Assembly: GCA_023426375.1 (NCBI GenBank)
Contig: JAFAAV010000123.1
Coordinates: 1 to 28,373 of the forward strand
Origin: Actinomycetes bacterium
GTDB taxonomy: Bacteria > Actinomycetota > Actinomycetes > Actinomycetales > Micrococcaceae
Direction: 5' to 3'
Length of the DNA stretch: 28,373 nt
Below are positions 16,265 to 23,861 of the stretch, one piece after another. How positions within the stretch are numbered: position 1 is the stretch's first letter; each line of letters begins with the position of its first letter. The position numbers and the translations under genes are program-made. Under the pieces are notes generated by a model. It ran no database searches. It worked only from the letters and a program-made list of their open reading frames with translations, and was not told where the DNA came from.

Positions 16265-17350
16265 TTAGCGCTCGATCTCGCCGCGGATGAACTTCTCGAC
16301 GTTCTCGCGAGCGGTGTCATCGTCGAACTGCACGGGCGGGGACTTCATGAAGTACGAGGACGCCGAGGTCAGCGGGCCACCGATACCGCGGTCCAGGCCG
16401 ATCTTGGCGGCGCGGATGGCGTCAATGATCACGCCGGCGGAGTTCGGGGAATCCCACACCTCGAGCTTGTACTCCAGGGAGATGGGTGCGTTGCCGAATC
16501 CGTGGCCCTCGAGGCGCACAAACGCGAACTTTCGGTCGTCCAGCCACCCCACGTAGTCCGAGGGGCCGATGTGGACGTCCTTGGCGCGCATCTCGTGCGG
16601 CACGTTGGAGGTCACGGCCTGGGTCTTAGAGATCTTCTTGGACTCCAAGCGGGAGCGCTCCAACATGTTCTTGAAGTCCATGTTGCCGCCCACGTTGAGC
16701 TGGTAGGTGCGGTCCAGCACGTAGCCGCGGTCCTCGAGCAGCTTGGCCAGCACGCGGTGGGTGATGGTGGCACCCACCTGGGACTTGATGTCGTCGCCCA
16801 CGATGGGAACACCGGCGTCGCGGAACTTCTGGGCCCACTCCTCGGTGCCGGCGATGAACACGGGCAGCGCGTTGACGAAGGCTACGCCGGCGTCGATGGC
16901 GGCCTGCGCGTAGTACCGGTCAGCGTCCTCGGAGCCCACGGGCAAGTAGGAGACGAGCACGTCCACCTTGGCGTCACGCAGTGCCTGAGCGACGTCCACC
17001 GGTTCGGCTTCCGACTCGGTGATCATTTCGCGGTAGTACTCCCCCAGTCCGTCCAGGGTGGGGCCGCGCTGCACGGAGACGCCCAGGTTGGGGACGTCCG
17101 CGATCTTCATGGTGTTGTTCTCGGATGCCAGGATCGCTTCGGAGAGGTCCAGGCCCACCTTGGCCGCGTCCACGTCGAAGGCCGCGACGAATTCGACGTC
17201 ACGCACGTGGTAGGGGCCGAACTGCACGTGCATCAGGCCGGGGACAGCCTCGGAGGGGTCGGCGTCGCGGTAGAAGTGCACGCCCTGAATGAGCGATGTG
17301 GCGCAGTTGCCCACACCTGCAATGGCCACGCGAATGGGGTGTTCGGACAC
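16265..17350 (-). CDS. ino1: Inositol-3-phosphate synthase
   Basis: A 361-residue NAD-dependent enzyme that turns glucose-6-phosphate into inositol phosphate, the precursor of mycothiol and phosphatidylinositol. The NAD-binding start is RVAIAGVGNCATSLIQGV at residues 6-23. GDDIKSQVGATITHR, NVGGNMDFKNML and LESKKISKTQAV carry the lysines and asparagine typical of the active site. Length fits the short actinobacterial form. The GTG start has GAGGAG 4 nt upstream. It lies downstream of the LysE-type and aldo/keto reductase genes, but 162 nt away, and converges on mshA and the phosphatase gene. Confidence 0.95.
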   Translation of the reverse strand: MSEHPIRVAIAGVGNCATSLIQGVHFYRDADPSEAVPGLMHVQFGPYHVRDVEFVAAFDVDAAKVGLDLSEAILASENNTMKIADVPNLGVSVQRGPTLDGLGEYYREMITESEAEPVDVAQALRDAKVDVLVSYLPVGSEDADRYYAQAAIDAGVAFVNALPVFIAGTEEWAQKFRDAGVPIVGDDIKSQVGATITHRVLAKLLEDRGYVLDRTYQLNVGGNMDFKNMLERSRLESKKISKTQAVTSNVPHEMRAKDVHIGPSDYVGWLDDRKFAFVRLEGHGFGNAPISLEYKLEVWDSPNSAGVIIDAIRAAKIGLDRGIGGPLTSASSYFMKSPPVQFDDDTARENVEKFIRGEIER

Positions 17351-17455
17351 GGTTCTCCTCGGGGAATCAAGTAGTCAGTGGTCATTGTGCAGACCCGCGC
17401 CGACACGCGGATGGCTGACCCACCGCAGTGCCGCGCCGCACAGAACCAACTCCAC

Positions 17456-17461
17456 AGTCTA
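17456..17461 (-). promoter_or_regulatory. Candidate -10 box of ino1
   Basis: TAGACT on the minus strand, about 105 nt before the ino1 start, in the 162-nt gap after the LysE-type gene. The hexamer 16-18 nt upstream is a poor -35, so this is a weak prediction. The gap holds no other feature I can support. Confidence 0.3.
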
Positions 17462-17512
17462 GTCAAGCAACGGGTCGGTTAACGTACAGTTGCGGGCAGT
17501 CATGGCTGGGGC

Positions 17513-18280
17513 TTACCAGGACAGCGCAGCCTCCACGAGCAGCAGCACGGAGACCGCCAGGAAGACCACACCCGCGATCAATTCCACGCCCACAGAGTGC
17601 GCTTGGAACCTCGCGGCCAGTGCCGGCACGGAGCCGAACCACGCCACCGCGCAAAACCACGCCAGCCCCACTACGAACAACAGCACGGCCACGAGTATTG
17701 ATTCCCACCACAGCGCGTTCGCCGGTACGACCGAGGCGAACAACGCGATGAAGAACACGATGGCCTTGGCGTTCGACAGGTTCGTGATGATGCCTTGAAC
17801 GACCGCTCTGAAACCGGTCAGGTTCTTGGTACCCAGGATCCCCCCGCCGTGGGCGCTGGGCGCTGGCTCGGGGATCTGCTCGGCGGCCTCCACAGTGGCC
17901 GGCGACGGCGCCGCCTCACCCGAACCGGGTACGGCACCGCGCGTGGCGGTTGCGCGGGCAGTCTCCGAACGACGTCGTGAACTCGCCTTGGCCGCGAGCG
18001 CCGAGTGAATGGATCCGTAGCCCATCCACGCGAGGAACAGCGCGCCGGCGATCTGGATGGTGAGTTTGAGGACCTCGTTCTGATTGATCACCACCGTGAC
18101 GCCGGTGAGCGAGAGGGTGATCCAGATAATGTTGCCGATCATCACGCCCAGGGCCGTGAGCATAGCCTTGCCGCGCGAGGACAGGAACGCGTTGCGGAGG
18201 ATGACCAGGATGTCCGGGCCGGGCGAGACGATGCCCGCGATCCACAGGCCGAGCAGGGCTAAATACTGTGTGGTGCTCAT
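17513..18280 (-). CDS. LysE/RhtB-family amino-acid exporter with extended cytoplasmic loop
   Basis: A 255-residue membrane protein of the LysE/RhtB family, which exports amino acids or related solutes. It opens with LALLGLWIAGIVSPGPDILV, where SPGPD is the family signature, and shows about six hydrophobic segments: three before residue 95 and three after 165. Between them lies an unusual loop of about 60 residues (95-155), rich in Ala, Pro, Ser, Arg and Glu, which makes the protein 40-50 residues longer than the usual 205-210. The substrate is not predictable. The ATG overlaps the end of the upstream aldo/keto reductase by 4 nt, so the two are co-translated. Confidence 0.88.
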   Translation of the reverse strand: MSTTQYLALLGLWIAGIVSPGPDILVILRNAFLSSRGKAMLTALGVMIGNIIWITLSLTGVTVVINQNEVLKLTIQIAGALFLAWMGYGSIHSALAAKASSRRRSETARATATRGAVPGSGEAAPSPATVEAAEQIPEPAPSAHGGGILGTKNLTGFRAVVQGIITNLSNAKAIVFFIALFASVVPANALWWESILVAVLLFVVGLAWFCAVAWFGSVPALAARFQAHSVGVELIAGVVFLAVSVLLLVEAALSW

Positions 18281-19368
18281 GCGTGCTTGGAGTCGGTCGC
18301 GGCGCCCCAGATGTTGATGCCCGCGTCCGTGACGAGGGAATCGATGCGTTCGAGCTCGGCGTCCGAGAAGTCCAGGTTCTGGATGGCCGCCGCGGAATCA
18401 GCGATCTGCTGCGGGGACGAAGCACCCACGAGCGCCGTGGTGACCTGGCCTTCGGCTTGCGGGCGCAGAACCCACGCAATGGCCATTTGGGCCAGGGTCT
18501 GGCCGCGATCTTCGGCCATGGAGTTCAGTTCCTTGATCTGCTCCAGGGTGTTCTCGTTCAACCATTCCGGGTTGAGGGACTTGCCCGCGGCCGCGCGAGA
18601 CTCCTCCGGAACACCGCCCAGATATTTGTTGGTCAGCATTCCCTGGGCCAGTGGGGAGAAGCTGATGGACCCCATGCCTGCCTCGGTCAGGGCTGCGAGC
18701 AGGTTTTTGCCGTCCGCGCGCTCGTTGGGCTGTTCGATCCAGCGGTTGAGCATGGAGTACGAGGGCTGGTGGATGAGCAGCGGGGTGCCCAGCTCTTTCA
18801 TGATCTTCTGCGCCGCTAGCGTGAGGTCCGCACTGTAGGACGAGATGCCCACGTAGGTGGCCCGACCGGAACGCACGATGTGGTCCAGGGCGCCCATGGT
18901 TTCTTCGAGCGGAGTGTCTGCGTCCGGGCGGTGATGGTAGAAAATGTCCACCCGGTCCAGATCCATGCGTTCCAGGGACTGGTCGATGGAGTCCAGCAGG
19001 TACTTCCGCGAGCCACCGACTCCCCCGTACGGGCCCGGCCACATGTTCCAGCCAGCCTTGGTCGAGATGATGAGTTCCTGGCGGTACCGTGCGAAATCCT
19101 CGCGGAGGATGCGGCCGAAATTCAGCTCGGCTGAACCCGCGGGTGGGCCGTAGTTGTTGGCCAGATCGAAGTGGGTGATGCCCAGGTCGAACGCCTTGCG
19201 CAGGGTGGCGCGCATGTTGGCCAGCGGGGTGTCATCACCAAAGTTGTGCCACAGCCCCAGGGACAGCGCGGGCAACTTCAGCCCCGAATTCCCCACCCGC
19301 CGATACGGCATGGTTTCGTAGCGGTCCTCGTCCGCGGTCCAGACAGTGTCATCACCGAAAGTCAGCAT
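18277..19368 (-). CDS. mgrA: Aldo/keto reductase, YghZ/MgrA type (L-glyceraldehyde-3-phosphate reductase family)
   Basis: A 363-residue NADPH-dependent reductase of the AKR14/Kv-beta-like group. RYETMPYRRVGNSGLKLPAL and LGLWHNFGDDTPL near the N-terminus match E. coli YghZ closely. The catalytic set is present: Asp and Tyr in HFDLANNYGPP, Lys in LIISTKAGW, and His in FYHHRPDADTP. The C-terminal cofactor segment is ALVGASSPQQI. The E. coli relative reduces L-glyceraldehyde-3-phosphate and methylglyoxal; the true substrate here is open. The ATG at 19368 is preferred because the preceding residues still align with YghZ, though there is no clear ribosome binding site; an ATG about 19 codons in is the alternative. 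It overlaps the LysE-type gene by 4 nt. Confidence 0.92.
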   Translation of the reverse strand: MLTFGDDTVWTADEDRYETMPYRRVGNSGLKLPALSLGLWHNFGDDTPLANMRATLRKAFDLGITHFDLANNYGPPAGSAELNFGRILREDFARYRQELIISTKAGWNMWPGPYGGVGGSRKYLLDSIDQSLERMDLDRVDIFYHHRPDADTPLEETMGALDHIVRSGRATYVGISSYSADLTLAAQKIMKELGTPLLIHQPSYSMLNRWIEQPNERADGKNLLAALTEAGMGSISFSPLAQGMLTNKYLGGVPEESRAAAGKSLNPEWLNENTLEQIKELNSMAEDRGQTLAQMAIAWVLRPQAEGQVTTALVGASSPQQIADSAAAIQNLDFSDAELERIDSLVTDAGINIWGAATDSKHA

Positions 19369-19449
19369 GGGAACTAGTGTGCCACCTGATGGCGGCCGGT
19401 CACTCGAACCGCGTTAAAACCACGTTCCTATGCTGTCGGGACAAGAGTA

Positions 19450-19494
19450 AAGCCGCGACAACCAGGAATCCGTCGATCCCGGTCGCCGCGGCTT
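19450..19494 (-). terminator. Candidate terminator after treZ
   Basis: AAGCCGCG (19450-19457) pairs with CGCGGCTT (19487-19494), with further pairing inside between GAC and GTC. It starts 10 nt after the treZ stop on the minus strand and ends in moderately U-rich sequence. It also separates treZ from the aldo/keto reductase gene downstream. Confidence 0.5.
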
Positions 19495-19503
19495 CAGTCC
19501 TGG

Positions 19504-21324
19504 TCAGACGCGCAGCACCGTAGCGGTGTTGGGTGCCAGCGTGACCTTTCCGGGGGTGTCCAGTCCGGGTTCGACGCCGCTCGCAAACAGCACCTGGGGC
19601 GCGTCACCTCCCATGAGGGGCAGCTCCCGTTCCTGATCGGACAGGTTGATCGCGGTGACCACGCCGTGCTCGGATTCGGCTTCGCTCATGCGCTTCAGTA
19701 CGAACCACTGCTCATCGTCGCTGGCCTGGGTGGCCATGGTGGCCCAGTCCTGACTGGTCAGCTCGGGGGTCTCGCGGCGCAGCCCGATCAGATCGCGGTA
19801 AGCCGTGAAGATCCGCTCGTGATCGCCCTGGTGCACCTCGTCCCAGTTGAGCTTGGACCGCTCGAAGGTCTGCGGGTCCTGCGGGTCCGGCACGGACGCG
19901 TGGTCCCAAGCCATGGCCGCGAACTCCGCTTTGCGGCCCTCGGCCACGGCCTTCCCCAGCTCGGGCTCCGGGTGCGCGGTGAAGAACTGCCACGGAGTGC
20001 TCGCGCCGAATTCCTCACCCATGAACAGCATGGGAGTGAACGGCTGAGTCATGAGCCACGTGGCCGCACACAGCACACGGTCAACGCTCACAGTGTGGTT
20101 CATGCGGTCGCCGGCCGCGCGGTTACCCACTTGGTCGTGGTTCTGCAGGAACGTGACGAACTGCCACGGGGACACCTCGGACGGGTTGATCTCCCGACCG
20201 TGCGAACGCCCGCGGAACGTGGAGTACGTCCCGTTGTGGAAGTACGCGGTGTGCATGGTCTTCTCCAGGGCGTGCAGGGAATCGAAGTCCCCGTAGTAGC
20301 CGTGGTTCTCCCCGGTGAAGGCCACGTGTGCGGCGTGGTGCACATCGTCCAGCCACTGAGCATCCATGCCCTGCCCGTGTTCCTCGGCGGGGATGATCAT
20401 GCGCGGGTCGTTCAGATCGGACTCCGCAATCGTGAACAGGTTCTTGCCCGTGCGCTCGGATTCCTCCGCGACACGATCGGCGATCTCCTGCAGGATGTGC
20501 TTGGCGCGGGTGTCCGCGAGCGCGTGCACGGCATCCAGGCGGAAGCCGTCCACGTGGTAGTCACGCAGCCACATGGTCACGTTGTCCAGGATGTACTCGC
20601 GCACCCCGTCCGAACCCCAGTCGTCCAGGTTGATCAAGTCGCCCCAGCTGGAGGCGCCGGTCTTGAAGTAGTCGGCGAACAGTGGCAGATAGTTACCGCT
20701 GGGTCCCAGGTGGTTGTAGACAACGTCCTGGATCACGCCGATTCCCTTGGCGTGGCACGCATCCACGAAGCGTTGGTAGGCCTCCGGCCCGCCGTAGGAC
20801 TCGTCCACGGTGTACCAAGCAACACCGTCATAGCCCCAGTTGTGGTCGCCGTTGAAGCCGTTGACCGGCAGCAGCTCCACGTAATCCACGCCCAGATCGG
20901 CCAGGTAGTCCAGCTTCTCGATGGCGGAATCGAGAGTGCCCTCGGGCGTGAACGTACCCGGGTGCAGTTCGTACAACACGGAGTCCTTGAGCGCCGGCGG
21001 CTGCCACGCGGCGTCGCTCCACTGGAACTGCTCGGGATCGAACGTGCAGGACAGGTCGTGCACGCCCTGCGGCTGGCGGCGCGAGCGCGGATCCGGCAGC
21101 ACGTCGGAGACCGAGGTGCGTTCCTTGTCCGTGCCCTCGTCGAAAACCTTGGTCAGCAGGTAGCCGTAACGCACGGTTCCCGACGCCGCCTGCTCACCTT
21201 CCGCGAGCGTCCACCACCCGGGGCGCTCGGCCAGGCCCTCCATAGGGTGGTCGACCCCCTCCACGCGGACGGTGACTTCGCGGGCGTGGGGGGCCCACAC
21301 GTCAAAACGGTGATCGTTGATCAT
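19504..21324 (-). CDS. treZ: Malto-oligosyltrehalose trehalohydrolase TreZ
   Basis: A 606-residue GH13 enzyme that cuts trehalose from the maltooligosyl-trehalose made by TreY, acting in the cytoplasm. An N-terminal beta-sandwich domain (FDVWAPHAREVTVRVEG) comes first, then the (beta/alpha)8 barrel with LYELHPGTFTPEGTL, the nucleophile Asp in VDGFRLDAVHALAD, the acid/base Glu in FTIAESDLNDPR, and FLQNHDQVGN. A C-terminal beta domain ends the protein. AAAGGA lies about 9 nt before the ATG. It starts 2 nt after the treY stop, so the two are co-expressed; together they form the TreY-TreZ trehalose route from glycogen. Confidence 0.96.
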   Translation of the reverse strand: MINDHRFDVWAPHAREVTVRVEGVDHPMEGLAERPGWWTLAEGEQAASGTVRYGYLLTKVFDEGTDKERTSVSDVLPDPRSRRQPQGVHDLSCTFDPEQFQWSDAAWQPPALKDSVLYELHPGTFTPEGTLDSAIEKLDYLADLGVDYVELLPVNGFNGDHNWGYDGVAWYTVDESYGGPEAYQRFVDACHAKGIGVIQDVVYNHLGPSGNYLPLFADYFKTGASSWGDLINLDDWGSDGVREYILDNVTMWLRDYHVDGFRLDAVHALADTRAKHILQEIADRVAEESERTGKNLFTIAESDLNDPRMIIPAEEHGQGMDAQWLDDVHHAAHVAFTGENHGYYGDFDSLHALEKTMHTAYFHNGTYSTFRGRSHGREINPSEVSPWQFVTFLQNHDQVGNRAAGDRMNHTVSVDRVLCAATWLMTQPFTPMLFMGEEFGASTPWQFFTAHPEPELGKAVAEGRKAEFAAMAWDHASVPDPQDPQTFERSKLNWDEVHQGDHERIFTAYRDLIGLRRETPELTSQDWATMATQASDDEQWFVLKRMSEAESEHGVVTAINLSDQERELPLMGGDAPQVLFASGVEPGLDTPGKVTLAPNTATVLRV

Positions 21325-21326
21325 GC

Positions 21327-23759
21327 TCAGCGGTCCTTTCGGCGCAGCAGCGCCACGGGATAGGTGTCAAGAAGTTCGGCCAGCTGCACGCCGCCGTTCG
21401 AGGTGAAGGTGCGGCGGGTCAGGATGTCTTCCCAGTCGCCGTCGCTCAGGTTCACGGTTTCGTCCGTCCAACCACCGGCCTTTGCCAGCCCCACGGGGAA
21501 GCGTGTGACCACCGTGGCCGCGCCTCCGCGATCGAAGCCCAGAGCGTGCCCGGCCAGGGCGCCGGTGAACTCGAGCGGTTCATAACTGGTGAACAGTTCC
21601 GGGTGCTCACGGCGCAATCGCAGTGCACGGGAGGTCAGCAACATGCGGGCGGCACCGGTCTCGTCCACTGCGGGAGAACCACCATCGGTGCCCGGCAAGC
21701 CTGCGTCCAACTCGGTCAGCAGTTTGTCGCGGAGCTCGAAGTCCACGGGGCGCCGGTTGTCCGGATCCACCAGGGACGGCTCCCACAACTCCTGCCCCTG
21801 GTACACGTCCGGCACGCCAGGCAGGGTCAGCTGCAGAGCGGTCGCGGCCATACCGTTGGACCAGCCCGGTGCCGTCGCACGCTCCACAAAGCCTTCCACG
21901 ATGCCCCGGGCCCGCGGGTTGGTGAACACGAAATCGATGAAGCGAGTCAGTTCCTTCTCGAACTCCTCGTCACCGTCCACCCAGGCCGTGGACACGGAAG
22001 CTTCACGCACGGCCTTCATCGCGTAGTCCACCGCGCGGTCACGCTCGAGCGGCCACGCACCCACGATGGCCTGCAACACCAGGTTGACGGCGGGTCCGTC
22101 CTGCAGGGAAATCCCCGCGTCACGGGCGCGCGAATACAAGGTGGCAAGCACCTCGGACCAGGCCTTGGCCGATTCGGACAGCACCGTGATGCGAGCACGG
22201 ACCGAGGCCGAGCGCTTGGTGTCGTGCGTCGTCAGAGCATTCATGGTGTCCGGGGATTCCCGCTGCCGCTCGGCGGCGAGTTCGTGGAATTCGGCCGGGG
22301 TCAGCGAGAACACGGACGGATCACCGCCCACTTCCGTGAGGGACGTCAGTTTGGTGAATCGATAGAACGCGGTGTCCTCCACGCCCTTGGCCATGATCAT
22401 GCCGGAGGTCTGCTGGAAGCGCTTGGCAACCTCGGTCAGCTCCTCCGCCGACGTCGCTGCGTCGCCCAACACCGCCGCCAGGTCGTCGATCACGGCGCTC
22501 AGTTCCGGCCGAGCCTTCTTCGCTGCAGCCACGGCTTCGCGCTGGTAGTCGACGCCGAACGGCAGGTACGTGCGGTACACCGGGAAGTTCGCGAGGATTT
22601 CCGCGAGGCCGTCGTAGGCCTGCTCATCCGGATGTGCGAAATCCTCGGGGAGATCGCGCACCAGTCGGTGCACTTCGGCGGCCAGACCCACATCGGCCAT
22701 GCGGCGCTTGGTGTCGTGGATCAACTCTTCCCAGCGCACGGGATCGCCCTCGCGCAGCTTGGTGTCCAGGGAAGCCAATTCGTAGTGGCCCTCGGGGTTG
22801 GTGAGCACGCGGTCGATCCAGCCGAGCGAGTCGTAGCCCGTGGTGCCCGCGGTCTTCCACTGCTGCGGCAGCGACTCTCCGGGTTCCAGGATCTTCTCGA
22901 CCGTCGTCCACGCCCCACCGGTGACATCCGCGAGCTTCTCCAGGTAATCCTCGGGGTCTCGCACGCCGTCCGGGTGGTCGATGCGCAGGCCGTCCACGAG
23001 CTTTTCATCGAACCAGCGGCGCACCTCCACGTGGGATTCGTCGAAGACCTTCTGATCCTCCACGCGCACGCCTGCCAGCGTGGTCACGGTGAAGAAGCGC
23101 CGGTAGTTCAGTTCGGAATCTCCGCGGCGCCAGTTCACCAGTTCGTAGTTCTGCTTGGCGTGCACGTCCTGCGCAGAGTCACCCTCCTGATAGGTGCCCT
23201 CCGCGATCGGGTAGACGTTCTCGTAGTAGCGCAGGGTGCCGTCCTCCACGGTCAGCGCGGAGAGATCCTCGTCGCCGTCACCCAGCACCGGAATCAGGAT
23301 CTTACCGTTGCCAGCTGCCCAGTCCACGTCGAAAGAGTCAGCGTGCGGGCTGTTCTTGCCATCCTTGAGCAGCGACCACCACCACGGGTTCTCCTGCGGA
23401 ACGGCCACACCTTGGTGGTTGGGAACGATGTCCACCACCACGCCCATTCCGGCATCGTGAGCGGCCGACGAGAGCGCTGCCAGTCCGTCCGCTCCCCCGC
23501 GTTCGGGGTCGATCTCGGTCGGGTCGGTCACGTCGTATCCGTGATCCGAACCGCTCGTGGCGCGCAGTACGGGCGAGAGGTACACCCAATCCGCGCCCAA
23601 GCGCTTGAGGTACGGGACGAGTTCCGCCGCGCGGAAAAGGTCCTGCTGTGAGGTGATTTGCAACCGGTACGTTGAGGTGGGAGTCAGCACCCTTCCAGTC
23701 TTGTCGCTCAGGGCGCGCAATTCCAGTGACTCCGCCACGAGCGAGAACGCGTCGGCCAT
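21327..23759 (-). CDS. treY: Malto-oligosyltrehalose synthase TreY
   Basis: An 810-residue GH13 enzyme that turns the reducing end of an alpha-1,4-glucan into a trehalose unit, the substrate of TreZ. TPTSTYRLQIT at residue 26 and VYLSPVLRATSGSDHGYDV are typical. The nucleophile Asp261 is in VDGLRIDHPDG, the acid/base Glu in TVEKILEPGESLP, followed by GTTGYDSLGWIDRV. Oddly, the ATG at 23759 has no ribosome binding site and is only 17 nt after a 22-bp stem. An in-frame GTG at 23690 would start closer to the usual N-terminus but has GGAAGG with no spacer. The true start is therefore uncertain by about 23 residues. It is followed 2 nt later by treZ. Confidence 0.95.
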   Translation of the reverse strand: MADAFSLVAESLELRALSDKTGRVLTPTSTYRLQITSQQDLFRAAELVPYLKRLGADWVYLSPVLRATSGSDHGYDVTDPTEIDPERGGADGLAALSSAAHDAGMGVVVDIVPNHQGVAVPQENPWWWSLLKDGKNSPHADSFDVDWAAGNGKILIPVLGDGDEDLSALTVEDGTLRYYENVYPIAEGTYQEGDSAQDVHAKQNYELVNWRRGDSELNYRRFFTVTTLAGVRVEDQKVFDESHVEVRRWFDEKLVDGLRIDHPDGVRDPEDYLEKLADVTGGAWTTVEKILEPGESLPQQWKTAGTTGYDSLGWIDRVLTNPEGHYELASLDTKLREGDPVRWEELIHDTKRRMADVGLAAEVHRLVRDLPEDFAHPDEQAYDGLAEILANFPVYRTYLPFGVDYQREAVAAAKKARPELSAVIDDLAAVLGDAATSAEELTEVAKRFQQTSGMIMAKGVEDTAFYRFTKLTSLTEVGGDPSVFSLTPAEFHELAAERQRESPDTMNALTTHDTKRSASVRARITVLSESAKAWSEVLATLYSRARDAGISLQDGPAVNLVLQAIVGAWPLERDRAVDYAMKAVREASVSTAWVDGDEEFEKELTRFIDFVFTNPRARGIVEGFVERATAPGWSNGMAATALQLTLPGVPDVYQGQELWEPSLVDPDNRRPVDFELRDKLLTELDAGLPGTDGGSPAVDETGAARMLLTSRALRLRREHPELFTSYEPLEFTGALAGHALGFDRGGAATVVTRFPVGLAKAGGWTDETVNLSDGDWEDILTRRTFTSNGGVQLAELLDTYPVALLRRKDR

Positions 23760-23776
23760 AATCTTGGCGACCGTTA

Positions 23777-23823
23777 ACGCAACCGACGACGCCGCCCGGT
23801 GCGGGCGACGTCGTCGGTTGCGT
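23777..23823 (-). terminator. Strong 22-bp stem between glgX and treY
   Basis: Arms 23777-23798 and 23802-23823 pair over 22 positions with a single mismatch around a 3-nt loop. On the minus strand it begins 38 nt after the glgX stop and ends 17 nt before the treY ATG. No U-tract follows. It should act as a stem-only terminator or as a barrier that sets the glgX to treY ratio. Confidence 0.75.
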
Positions 23824-23861
23824 CGAACGCGTCCTACAAAAGGACGCGACTGATCACGGAA

